Below, piece after piece: positions 1 through 7,900 of a stretch of DNA of 64,000 nucleotides. Both the position numbers and the translations under genes were made by a program. Numbering within the stretch: position 1 is the first letter of the stretch; the number at the start of each line of letters is the position of its first letter. Location: the NCBI GenBank assembly GCA_965198025.1, contig OZ240237.1:3596001-3660000 (forward strand), written 5' to 3'. The stretch comes from CAYWWM01 sp965198025 (GTDB lineage: Bacteria; Acidobacteriota; Terriglobia; 2-12-FULL-54-10). Below the pieces are notes generated by a model. That model was not told the DNA's origin. It ran no database searches and was given only the letters and a program-made list of their open reading frames with translations.

Positions 1-286
1 TATCGAATTTTTCCAACGCGACCTTGAATCGGTAAACCAAACTGCTACAACTCGAATCGCGCATATTGATGCGCGTGGCAGTGCCTCTGCTGTTACTGCG
101 TACCCTCCGTGTCACTTTTCTGCTTGTTCTTGCCATGATAATGAGTCTTTCCCTACGACGATACTCACGCCTTGTCCAAACCCTATTTTATCTTTATCTC
201 TGGTCAAAAGAGAATTCCATCAGACAGACAGGGGCCATTAGTTTAGCACAAGCTTTAACACCGTCACCTCAGGCTAAACCGCTTTC
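1..286. other. Left edge, no assignable gene
   Basis: An open reading frame on the plus strand enters from the window edge and stops at about 240. Its roughly 79 codons are rich in Cys, Ser and Pro near the end and match no family I recognise, so it could be the tail of a gene outside the window or chance. Nothing else supportable is seen before the end of the transporter gene at 287. Confidence 0.3.
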
Positions 287-1546
287 TCACTCCAGAATTC
301 CCACCACTGCTCCCAGCAAGCACGTCGCCAGCGTCCCCGAGACGATGGACTTGATACCCAGCGACACCACCTCGTCGCGCCTGCTCGGAGCCATCGTCCC
401 CAACCCGCCGATCAGGATGCCCAGGCTCCCGAAGTTCGCAAAGCCGCACATGGCGTAGAGCATGATGCGCTCCGAGCGTGGCGAGAGCGCCTCCGGCGGC
501 AGCGCCGCCATCCGCAGGTAGGCCAGAAACTCGTTCAGGATCGTCTTGACGCCCATCAGGCTCCCCGCTGTCGCCGCCTCCGCCCACGGCACCCCCATCA
601 ACCAGCACACCGGCGCCATCACCAGCCCGAGCATCCGTTCGAGCGAGATCGCCTCGCCGCCCACCTGCGGCGCAAGCCCCAGGATCAGGTTCGCCAGGTG
701 CACCAGCGCCACCAGCACGATCAGCATCGCCGCGATGTTCAGCAGCAGGGAAAGCCCTGACGTCGTGCCCTTCACCACGGCGTCCATGGCGCTGGCCGCC
801 ACCGGCTCGTTCATGTCGAGCGAGCCTCTCGTCGGACGGCTCTTGGCTTCCGGCGTCTCGGGAACCAGAATCTGCGCCATCAGGATCGCCGCCGGCGCGC
901 TCATCACCGACGCTGTGATAAAGTGCGCCGCCGCGTCCGGCAACACCGGCCCCAGGATCGTCGCATAGAGCACCAGCATCGTCCCGGCGATCGTGGCCAT
1001 CCCGCCCGACATCACCAGGAACAATTCGCTGCGCGAAAGCTGCGCGATGTACGGCCGGATCATCAGCGGCGCCTCGATCATGCCGACAATGACGTTCGCC
1101 GCCGCCGAAAGACCCACCGCCCCGCCGATCCCCAGCGTCCGTTTGAGCAGGTACGCGAACCCCCGCACCACCGGCGGCAGGATGCGCCAGTAATAGAGCA
1201 GCGTCGTCAGCACGCTCATCAGCAGGATGATCGGCAGTGCCTGGAACGCCAGGATGAATTCGCTCCCCGGCGGCGTCGGCTCGAACGGCAGCTCGCCGCC
1301 TCCGATGTACCCGAACACGAACGCCGTGCCCGCGCGCGTCGACGCGGAGATGGCGTCCACCAGGCCGTGCGCCGAGGCCACCACGGCCCGCACCGGCGGT
1401 GCTTTGAGCAGCAGCAGCGCCACGGCGAACATCAGCCCCAGCCCCGCGCCGATCTGCCGCAGAGACACCGCGCGCCGGTTTTCGCTCATCGCCCACGCCA
1501 GCGCCACCAGCGCCGCAACGCCCAGGGCGGATTGCAATGCTCCCAT
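287..1546 (-). CDS. CNT-family (NupC-like) nucleoside transporter
   Basis: A 419-residue inner-membrane protein of the concentrative nucleoside transporter family, which imports nucleosides with H+ or Na+. It has the expected length (about 400) and many hydrophobic segments. Family signatures are visible: the gating-domain stretch around residues 142-166, with GLSAAANVIVGMIEAPLMIR in place of the usual SEANVFLGQTEAPLLIRPY, and SGGMATIAGT at 180-189. The substitution of Gln-Thr by Met-Ile in the GQTEAP motif is a departure from characterised members and could change substrate or ion preference; that is inference. The gene stands alone, with repeats upstream at 1573-1700. Confidence 0.87.
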   Translation of the reverse strand: MGALQSALGVAALVALAWAMSENRRAVSLRQIGAGLGLMFAVALLLLKAPPVRAVVASAHGLVDAISASTRAGTAFVFGYIGGGELPFEPTPPGSEFILAFQALPIILLMSVLTTLLYYWRILPPVVRGFAYLLKRTLGIGGAVGLSAAANVIVGMIEAPLMIRPYIAQLSRSELFLVMSGGMATIAGTMLVLYATILGPVLPDAAAHFITASVMSAPAAILMAQILVPETPEAKSRPTRGSLDMNEPVAASAMDAVVKGTTSGLSLLLNIAAMLIVLVALVHLANLILGLAPQVGGEAISLERMLGLVMAPVCWLMGVPWAEAATAGSLMGVKTILNEFLAYLRMAALPPEALSPRSERIMLYAMCGFANFGSLGILIGGLGTMAPSRRDEVVSLGIKSIVSGTLATCLLGAVVGILE

Positions 1547-1572
1547 TCAGCTCCTTGCTATCCCGACTGCAA

Positions 1573-1700
1573 CTCGGGAGGTAGCGACAGGCCTCCGGCC
1601 TGTCGTATCGGTAAGCGGCAGGAAAGTAGCGACAGGCCTCTGGCCTGTCCTATAGTGCAGGCCCCGGAAAGTAACGACAGGCATTCCTGCCTGAAATAGA
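1573..1700. repeat. Three palindromic GTAGCGACAGGCC repeats
   Basis: Three copies of a 24-nt unit occur here at about 1581-1604, 1626-1649 and 1671-1694. The consensus is GTAGCGACAGGCCTCCGGCC followed by TGTC, a hairpin with GACAGGCC/GGCCTGTC arms and a three-base loop. The third copy is degenerate. Related copies recur at 3367-3390, 5365-5391, 5593-5617, 52866-52895, 53141-53162 and 62400-62450, always outside genes. This is a REP-like family. Confidence 0.8.
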
Positions 1701-1864
1701 GCCCGCTATCACATTTGATATATGAGTAACTGATTAAAAGTATCTATTATGAGTGGTACTCAAATAGCCGTGCCCTCATGTTTGCCCTATAGCTGCGAGG
1801 CCAAGAGGTTCCTCCATTGCTATAGATGCCTCCCTGCTGGGGCAGGCTGCTGGCCGATGCGGTT

Positions 1865-3124
1865 TCACCTCTTCGGCCGGGCCTTGTAAATGGCAAAACA
1901 CGGGCTGTTGCGCACCTCCCCATAGCGCTCCGGGTCCGGCCCGACCGACTCGTGGAACTGTTTCATGTATTCCTCCGCCAGGGCCTCGTCGCCGCTTTCC
2001 CGCGCCACCAGGCTCAGCAGGCGCAACCCCTCCTGCTGCATCACTTCCCGCTCAATGTCGGGATAGACCTGCCCGTCCGGTCCGGCGTACCACTCCAGAC
2101 CCTCCTGAACGAAAGCCATCGCTTCGGGCTTCTTCAATTGCAGACCGGTCATCCCCAGGTTCATCAGAACCCGGCCGCGCACCCGGTCCTCCCCGCTCTG
2201 GGTGGCCATCTCCAGCGCTTCCCCTAAACTTTCCCAGGCGCTGTCAAAGTTCCCCTGCCGCATGTGCACGTTGCCGATGGTCAGCATCACATTAGCTAGC
2301 CAGGTCCCCCGTCCCATCCTCTCAAAAGCCTCCAGAGCCGGCTCCAGGTACTCCATCGCCAAGTCCGGGTCGCCCACCCATACGTGGGTGTTGCCAATGT
2401 TCATCCGAACCATGCCGGGGTACATGTCGCCTCCCAGCTGAGTGGCCAAATCCAGCGCTTCCTGATACGTTGCCAGCCCCCGGTCCGGCTGCACCAGGCG
2501 GATATAGGTGGACCCCATGTTGTTCTTCGCCGACGCCATCACCCGCAACTCGTCCACCTCCTCGGCCAGGGCGAAGCCGGCTTCCAGCCGCTCCAGGGCC
2601 AGGTTGTACAGCAGTTGCGCTTTTTCCCAGTCCAGATGGTCCCCGCACTCATCCTCCCCCGCATGAGTATATAAGGCTCCTTCGAAGCGCAGCCGCCGAG
2701 CCTCGATCCGTTTGTACATCACTTCGTCGCCGCTCAGCCGGCTATAGACCTCGAACAGATCCCTGTAGCGGCCCACTTCCTCCAGAAAGTGCTCCAGAAC
2801 CTCCGTATGGACTTCGTGTCCGGAAGTGGCTCCGAAGCGGCCCAGTTGGTCAAATTGATCGTCTAGTTCTTCCAGCACCCCCTCCAGCCGTTGCTTCACC
2901 ACCTCCAGATTTTCTCCCATCAGCCGTTCGGTGCCCGCCACGTCGCCTTGGTCCATCTTGGTCATCAGGATCATCAGCGGAACCGGATCGGAAGAAGGCG
3001 GCGCCTGCGCTTCCAGAAGACCACCCTCGCTGCCCCAAGGGTGCACTCCTATCGTGCACAGCAACAACACGGCCCCGATCCCGACTCGCCGCCCGCCACC
3101 TCTTTTCGTGAGTCCTCTCGTCAT
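1865..3124 (-). CDS. Secreted tetratricopeptide-repeat protein
   Basis: A 419-residue exported protein. The N-terminus after the chosen start has Arg/Lys residues, a hydrophobic stretch (VGIGAVLLLCTIG) and a likely cleavage region before a mature protein built of helical TPR-type repeats (for example the stretches with NNMGSTYIRLVQPDRGLATY and MNLGMTGLQLKKPEAMAFV). TPRs mediate protein contacts; no partner is evident. The start at 3124 is preferred over upstream in-frame ATGs at 3142 and 3166 because a GAGGGGG ribosome-binding site lies just ahead of it. It is monocistronic, with repeats on both sides. The function is unknown beyond the fold. Confidence 0.75.
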   Translation of the reverse strand: MTRGLTKRGGGRRVGIGAVLLLCTIGVHPWGSEGGLLEAQAPPSSDPVPLMILMTKMDQGDVAGTERLMGENLEVVKQRLEGVLEELDDQFDQLGRFGATSGHEVHTEVLEHFLEEVGRYRDLFEVYSRLSGDEVMYKRIEARRLRFEGALYTHAGEDECGDHLDWEKAQLLYNLALERLEAGFALAEEVDELRVMASAKNNMGSTYIRLVQPDRGLATYQEALDLATQLGGDMYPGMVRMNIGNTHVWVGDPDLAMEYLEPALEAFERMGRGTWLANVMLTIGNVHMRQGNFDSAWESLGEALEMATQSGEDRVRGRVLMNLGMTGLQLKKPEAMAFVQEGLEWYAGPDGQVYPDIEREVMQQEGLRLLSLVARESGDEALAEEYMKQFHESVGPDPERYGEVRNSPCFAIYKARPKR

Positions 3125-3261
3125 GACTCCCCCTCGCTTCATCCAATATTGCCCGCTTGCCGACAACTAGGGATTCATTCTAGTGCCAAAAGCACAGGGT
3201 GTAAACTCGCGCAGGATGGGCAGGGCATTCTCCGCATCCAGCCGCTGGGGCTGGCAAAGCA

Positions 3262-3390
3262 GCCCCCACTCTGCGGTGTCATCCCGAGGAGCGTTGTTTC
3301 GCGAGCGAATGCGGGCGCGGCGACGAGGGATCTGCTCTTCGCTTGTCCTGAAATACCAACATCCAAGTAGCGACAGGCCTCCGGCCTGTC
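3262..3390. repeat. Composite intergenic repeat, copy A
   Basis: This unit starts with CCCCCACTCTGCGGTGTCAT, contains GTCATCCCGAGGAGC and GAGGGATCTGCTCTTCGC, and ends in a palindromic GTAGCGACAGGCC unit. It matches the unit at about 5224-5391 nearly base for base outside an insertion there. No gene is seen between 3125 and 3525. Confidence 0.75.
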
Positions 3391-3525
3391 AACCCGGCAT
3401 TGGCAGCGTTAACCGCATATCGTACAAGCCGCGCCCAATCAATTCATCGCCGGGAAGCATTATTTTTTCCAATACCGCAATGGCGTCTTTGCCGTAATAT
3501 GGCTCGTTCAAGGAGGACAAGCACC

Positions 3526-4002
3526 ATGCCGGTTTCACCGATTCCCGAGGGGTACCACTCGGTCACCCCGTATCTGGTCATGAAGAACGCGGCCGCCGCT
3601 ATCGATTTTTACAAGAAGGCTTTTGGCGCGGTCGAGCTGTTCCGTATGCCGGCTCCCGGCGGCAAGATCGGGCACGCGGAGATCAAGATCGGGGACTCCC
3701 CTGTCATGCTCGCCGATGAATATCCCGACATGGGTTTCCAGGGCCCGGAGTCGTTGGGGGGGACCCCCGTCAGCCTGATGATCTACGTCGAGGACGTCGA
3801 CAAGATTTACCCGCAGGCAATCGCAGCCGGGGGCAAGGAATTGCGTCCGCTGCAGGATCAGTTCTACGGAGACCGTTCTGGAACTCTGGCCGATCCCTTC
3901 GGCCATGTATGGACCATCAGCACGCACGTCGAGGACGTCCCCGCGAAAGAGCTTGCGAAGCGGGCCGAGGCCGCCATGAAACAGCCCGGCGCGGAGGGAT
4001 AG
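3526..4002 (+). CDS. VOC-superfamily (glyoxalase/bleomycin-resistance fold, PhnB-like) protein
   Basis: A 158-residue cytoplasmic protein with the paired beta-alpha-beta-beta-beta modules of the vicinal oxygen chelate fold. Recognisable signatures are TPYLVMKNAAAAIDFYKKAF near the N-terminus, the GHAEIKIGDSPVMLADE strand in the middle and DPFGHVWTISTH near the end, all typical of PhnB-like/YdcG-type VOC proteins. Candidate metal ligands are the His of GHAEI and the His of GHVW. The start at 3526 is chosen over longer versions because AAGGAGGAC lies eight bases before it. Substrate cannot be predicted from the sequence. It is followed after 77 bp by the AbiJ-like gene, with no sign of a shared function. 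Confidence 0.88.
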   Translation: MPVSPIPEGYHSVTPYLVMKNAAAAIDFYKKAFGAVELFRMPAPGGKIGHAEIKIGDSPVMLADEYPDMGFQGPESLGGTPVSLMIYVEDVDKIYPQAIAAGGKELRPLQDQFYGDRSGTLADPFGHVWTISTHVEDVPAKELAKRAEAAMKQPGAEG

Positions 4003-4079
4003 TCTCTTAGAGGACCGAGGCGCAGGGAGTTCGAAGAAGCCCTGCGCGCCAAACTGCAACCGCTACAGGGAGAGACACT

Positions 4080-4943
4080 ATGAAGCGGTCATTCTCGCAA
4101 CGCTACGGTTATGAACCCTTGCCGGAGCCGATGCACCTGAGGGAACTTTCAAACGATCTAAGGCGAGAAATATGGAACGCTGTTCGGGAATTTTTCTTGG
4201 GAAAGAGAGAAGGCTTTGCTCCTTATTTTTATTTTGGTGGACAGGCCGTGAGGTTTATTGAGCGTGTAATAGGGCGCTTCACAAGAAAGCCTGAGGACAC
4301 GATAAACACTGATTATGACCGCGTGCTAGGATACTTCAAAGATTCAATACTGAATGGTGAGTTCAATCGAGTTCTGGACTTGATCCAGATCATGGTTCAA
4401 GACAGGGACATAACGGAAGATTTCGTAGAACGTGTGAAGAATTTGTTTGAGCAGTACGCCGCTGCGTACTGGCTCGATACGTCACAACAGCCATACTCTT
4501 TCGCTCCGCGGGCAAGCAAGGAACAAGGAGAGGCAACGCAGCAAGCCATTGAGACGCTCCGAGAAAGCAATTTGGACGGAGCTGCGGCGCATCTGCGTCA
4601 AGCGACCGAACACATCAATGCACGACAATATGCCGATTCGATTGCCGACAGCATCCATGCTGTGGAGTCCGTCGCGTGTGTGATCGACCCGAAGGCAAGC
4701 AAAATCCTCGGTCCGGCGCTCAACTCTCTTGAGAAGGCTGGGGTGCTGAAACATCCGGCGCTCAAGGCCGCATTCGAAAAACTGTACGGCTATACAAATA
4801 CGGAGCAAGGGATTCGGCATGCACTTCTGGATAGAGGCTCATCCGACGCCGGATTGGATGAGGCAATGTTCATGTTCGGAGCTTGCGCCTCTTTCGCCGC
4901 GTATCTGGCCCAAAAGAACCGGCAGGCCGAAGGGTCATCCTAG
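4080..4943 (+). CDS. AbiJ-like abortive-infection protein (AbiJ N-terminal domain type 4)
   Basis: A 287-residue cytoplasmic protein. The first ~110 residues carry the signature of AbiJ N-terminal domains: F-S-x-R-x-G near the start (here FSQRYGYEPLPE), then LRREIWNAVREFF and a DRVLGYFKD helix. The C-terminal half (about 150-280) is helical with QYADSIADSIHAVESVA and GIRHALLDR, resembling the HEPN-like helical domain found in these proteins; its H-x-x-L-x-R segment is near the right place for a HEPN active site but is not a perfect RxxxxH motif. AbiJ-type proteins act in phage exclusion by shutting down infected cells. It sits at the left edge of a repeat- and transposon-rich island, which supports a defence role. 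GAGAG precedes the ATG. Confidence 0.75.
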   Translation: MKRSFSQRYGYEPLPEPMHLRELSNDLRREIWNAVREFFLGKREGFAPYFYFGGQAVRFIERVIGRFTRKPEDTINTDYDRVLGYFKDSILNGEFNRVLDLIQIMVQDRDITEDFVERVKNLFEQYAAAYWLDTSQQPYSFAPRASKEQGEATQQAIETLRESNLDGAAAHLRQATEHINARQYADSIADSIHAVESVACVIDPKASKILGPALNSLEKAGVLKHPALKAAFEKLYGYTNTEQGIRHALLDRGSSDAGLDEAMFMFGACASFAAYLAQKNRQAEGSS

Positions 4944-6144
4944 AAGGAATCTGCCTGAGAGAGTTTGTTGCTTGCTCGGCAATTCCGGCTCCTTATCCGA
5001 AATCAACTTTTGGTTGGGAGTCCCTTTGGCCTTCTCCGCGCGCGGAAAGCCGTCGGATGTTTTCGCCCGACATCGCGGCGAAGCCGGTTGGGTAGTTGTA
5101 GCCACGGCATGCTGTTGATGCCGTGGGTTTGTTCCGGTTGTTTCAGTGGATTACTTCCTCGCGACCCACCCGGTTGGCGGGCTTTAGCGAAACGCGACGG
5201 TCCATCTGGCAGAGAACAAAGCAGCCCCCGCTCTGCCGTGTCATCCCGAGGACACGAAACGACATATTGATGTCGTTTCGGGCATATTGATGTCGTTTCG
5301 CAAGCCGCAGGTGAGCGCAGCGACGAGGGATCTGCTCTTCGCTTGTCCTGAAATAGCAACATCCAGGCAGCGACCGGCAATCTTGCCTGTCCTGCCTTCA
5401 CTCCTCGCGGCCACTCCGCACTGCTTTGCCAGCCCTGGGAACCGCTAGCAAGAATGCTCCCTTCCTCACTGCCGTAGGCGGCGGTTGTGCTCTTCATGCG
5501 GCTGTGCTCTTCGTAAGGGCATGGCTTCAGCCATGCCGCCAAACGCTTGTAGAATCCAAGTACCTCACTGCCGTAGGCCCGCTTGTTCTGAGGTAGCGAC
5601 AGGCCTCCAGGCCTGTCCCCTTCGAGCACAGCCCGCCAGGGCCTGTGCTCCACTTCCCCCCAGCCTCCGAGCCACCGCCCGGCATTCTTCGCCTGTCCTG
5701 CCTCCGCTCCTCACGGCCACTCCGCACTGCTTTGCCAGCCCCGCAGAGGCGAAAGAAAATAGCCCAGGGCGCCAGCCCTGCGAACCGCTAGCAAGAATGC
5801 TCCCTTCCTCACTGCCGTAGGCGGCGGTTGTGCTCTTCATGCGGCTGTGCTCTTCGTAAGGGCATGGCTTCAGCCATGCTGCAAAGCGCTTACCGAATCA
5901 AAGTACCTCACTGCCGTAGGCCCTTGCTTGTCGCGAGCAGGAGTCGAGGGGCGCAGCCTCCGGTGGAGCAACTCATGGTCGCCGAAATACCACAACCGGC
6001 TGTTGCAGCAAAAGGAAACGGCCCGTCTGTCCCTGGTTTTCCAAGGGAGTTACCCCCCCTTGTGGTCGGTTTGTTTCTGTGTGGTTCTTGTCTTGATGTA
6101 GCTGGGAGGACATGGGAGAATGAACAGACTGACTGGGAGGAAGC
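4944..6144. repeat. Repeat-rich stretch without genes, containing a ~200-bp direct duplication
   Basis: No credible gene is seen. The stretch 5402-5585 is repeated at 5708-5930 with almost identical sequence (both contain CACTGCCGTAGGCGGCGGTT and GTAAGGGCATGGCTTCAGCC); the second copy has about 40 extra bases near 5741-5784. A composite repeat (copy B) is at 5224-5391, and a segment at 5628-5690 recurs at 6446-6500. Open frames in this stretch are products of the repeats. Confidence 0.75.
5224..5391. repeat. Composite intergenic repeat, copy B, with inserted palindrome
   Basis: This is the same composite unit as at 3262-3390. It is interrupted after GTCATCCCGAGGA by a perfect inverted repeat with 11-base arms (5255-5265 CGAAACGACAT and 5270-5280 ATGTCGTTTCG, loop ATTG). 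The right arm plus loop is repeated once more at 5282-5300. Confidence 0.8.
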
Positions 6145-6396
6145 ATGAGCGTTGAACTAATCGGCATCGTAGCTGTGGGAGTGACCTTAGCCGGGCTGAT
6201 CCTGACCAGCAGCCGTGGGCTGCGGCAGGACATGGCGCGGCTGGAGTCCCGCCTGGATGGAAGGATCAGCGGGCTTGAATCGCAAATCAACAGCTTGCGA
6301 GGCGAGATTGGTGAGCTCCGCGAACGCATGGCGCATCTCGAAGGCTTGCTGGAAGGCTTGCGCGAGGCCATCACCGGACGGGCCGCAGCCCGCTAA
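6145..6396 (+). CDS. Small membrane-anchored coiled-coil protein
   Basis: An 83-residue protein with one N-terminal hydrophobic segment (about residues 4-21) followed by a heptad-patterned helix running almost to the end (LESRLDGRISGLESQINSLR and onward). GGGAGGAAG precedes the ATG. Small TM-plus-coiled-coil proteins of this layout are common in several phyla. The function is unknown; it may oligomerise at the inner face of the membrane. It has no operon partner: the repeat desert lies upstream and an insertion-sequence relic downstream. Confidence 0.65.
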   Translation: MSVELIGIVAVGVTLAGLILTSSRGLRQDMARLESRLDGRISGLESQINSLRGEIGELRERMAHLEGLLEGLREAITGRAAAR

Positions 6397-6544
6397 ACTA
6401 GGGAGGGGCTAAGGAAAGTGCCGCACCATGCCATGACAAGGGAGTAGGCCCGCCAGGGCCTGTGCTCCACTTCCCCCAGCCTCCGAGCCACCGACCGACA
6501 TCCCCGCCTGCCTTCCGCCATCGCTTTGCATTCCAGCAGGGAGC

Positions 6545-7190
6545 AAAGCAGCCCGACGAGGAGCAACGGTTGAGGGAGCGGGTCATGGAGTTGGCGTGCG
6601 AGTACGGGCGCTACGGGTAGTGCCGGGTGAGGGCGCTGGTGCGGATGGAAGGCTGGAGCGTCCACCCCAAGAGAGTACAACGGATCTGGCGGCGGGAGGG
6701 GCTGCAGGTGTCCCAGAAACAGCTGAAGCGGGCACGCCTATGGCTGAACGACGGTTCCTACGTGCACCCTGATCCCGTCTGGACCTACGACTTCCTGCAC
6801 CACCGCACGCACGACGGACACCCTGTTCGACTCCGGAGCATGGTGGCTGAGTACACCCGCGAAAGTTTGGCGATCGAGGTGGCGCGTCCGCTGCATCGGG
6901 GCGTGCCCAGCTACATCCGATCCGATCACGGCACGGAGTTCACGGCCGAGGCGGTACGCGACGGGTTGGGTCTGCTCGACGTGCGCCCGCTGTTCATCCA
7001 GCCGGGCTCACCGTGGAGAATGGCTACGTCGAGAAGTTGCAACGGTAAGCTCTGCAAGGAGTTGCTGGATCGAGAGATCTTCTACCCACTGCAGGATACG
7101 CAGATTTTGATCGAGCCGTGGCGGCGGCAGTACAACCGCATGCGACCTCATAGCTCGCGGGGATATCGAAAAGGACAAAAGGATGTACCG
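6545..7190 (+). pseudogene. IS3-family transposase (OrfB, rve integrase domain) relic
   Basis: The translated fragments match the DDE integrase of IS3-family elements: GWSVHPKRVQRIWRREGLQV, KRARLWLNDGS, VWTYDFLHHRTHDGHPVRLR, IRSDHGTEFTAEAVRD and YNRMRPHSSRGY. It is broken in at least three ways: an in-frame TAG at 6618-6620, loss of about 15 codons between the catalytic strand and the GVPSYIRSDHG segment, and a frameshift near 7015-7025 where the GSPW/ENGYVE motif is split across two frames. OrfA is not seen and I could not identify terminal inverted repeats. It is an inactive mobile-element relic. Confidence 0.85.
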
Positions 7191-7354
7191 ATGAAGAGAT
7201 CACGATTCGGTGCGGTGTGCAGTACCGTGCTGTGCCGTCGGGTATCTAGATATGGGTTAACATGGAAAGATACGGATTCGCACAGATAATCGTTGATTCA
7301 TAGAGTATAATGCATTACAATGATGCCGCGAGATTGAATTGAAGCAACTGCTTA

Positions 7355-7591
7355 TTGAGCGAGATGGAACCCGAAAACCAGAACGGCATGATTGATCCAA
7401 ACCGTTGGTACACCGCCGCGGAGGCAGCGCCATTTTTTGAGGTCAAGACAGCCGAAACTGTAAAAAGATACTGTCGCGATGGCGATGTAAAAAATGAGGG
7501 CATGCGGCGTAAGGGTCGACGGCAAGTGGTGCTCATAAAGGGATCGGAAATCATCCGCCTTCGGAAGGAGTGGGACCTTGACGGTGGATAG
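7355..7591 (+). CDS. Small helix-turn-helix (excisionase/MerR-like) protein
   Basis: A 78-residue protein with a winged-helix type HTH pattern: WYTAAEAAPFFEVKTAETVK forms the helix-turn-helix and RRKGRRQVVLIKGSEIIRLR resembles the wing and following helix of excisionase-like DNA-binding domains. A TTG at 7355 or an ATG at 7364 could be the start; neither has a strong ribosome-binding site. It lies next to a transposase relic and upstream of two genes of unknown function, so it could be a leftover excisionase or a local regulator. Confidence 0.6.
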   Translation: MSEMEPENQNGMIDPNRWYTAAEAAPFFEVKTAETVKRYCRDGDVKNEGMRRKGRRQVVLIKGSEIIRLRKEWDLDGG

Positions 7592-7671
7592 TTTTTTCTC
7601 ATGAGATTAATTGCAAAAGAAGAGAAACTTGGCTAATCTGCAAGCCTTTTCTCAATGGCAAAAGGAGGCCT

Positions 7672-7875
7672 GTGACTGATACTCCAGAGGGAGATTCTAG
7701 ACCCAACGCAGATGAGATCAAGATAAAGCCGGCAACTCTAGATGAAAGCAAGAGGGAATACAAGAAGCTAATGGAGGCACGTCGAGAAGCCTTAGGACAG
7801 CACAGGAAGAATCTCGAAGAATCTGTGCGGATCAGAGCAACAGACCTTGCCGTCCGTATAAATGTTCGGGGGTGA
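7672..7875 (+). CDS. Small charged hypothetical protein
   Basis: A 67-residue protein starting at GTG with AAAGGAGG immediately upstream, which makes translation plausible. It is highly charged, mainly helical (DESKREYKKLMEARREALGQ) and matches no family I know. It ends 25 bp before the large unknown gene at 7901 and probably shares its transcript. Confidence 0.5.
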   Translation: MTDTPEGDSRPNADEIKIKPATLDESKREYKKLMEARREALGQHRKNLEESVRIRATDLAVRINVRG

Positions 7876-7900
7876 AAGCGAGGGTGCTGCTGACTAGCCT

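Noticed and set aside
264..1496. Second long minus-strand frame overlapping the nucleoside transporter
   Set aside because: Its translation is Arg/Gly/Ala-rich without hydrophobic segments or motifs, while the overlapping frame 287-1546 is a clear CNT transporter.
5003..5840. Several open frames of 60-216 codons in the duplicated repeat stretch
   Set aside because: They appear in both copies and on both strands, have no ribosome-binding sites and translate repeats.
6545..7288. Functional IS3 element
   Set aside because: In-frame stop, deletion and frameshift in the integrase; no OrfA and no terminal repeats recognised.
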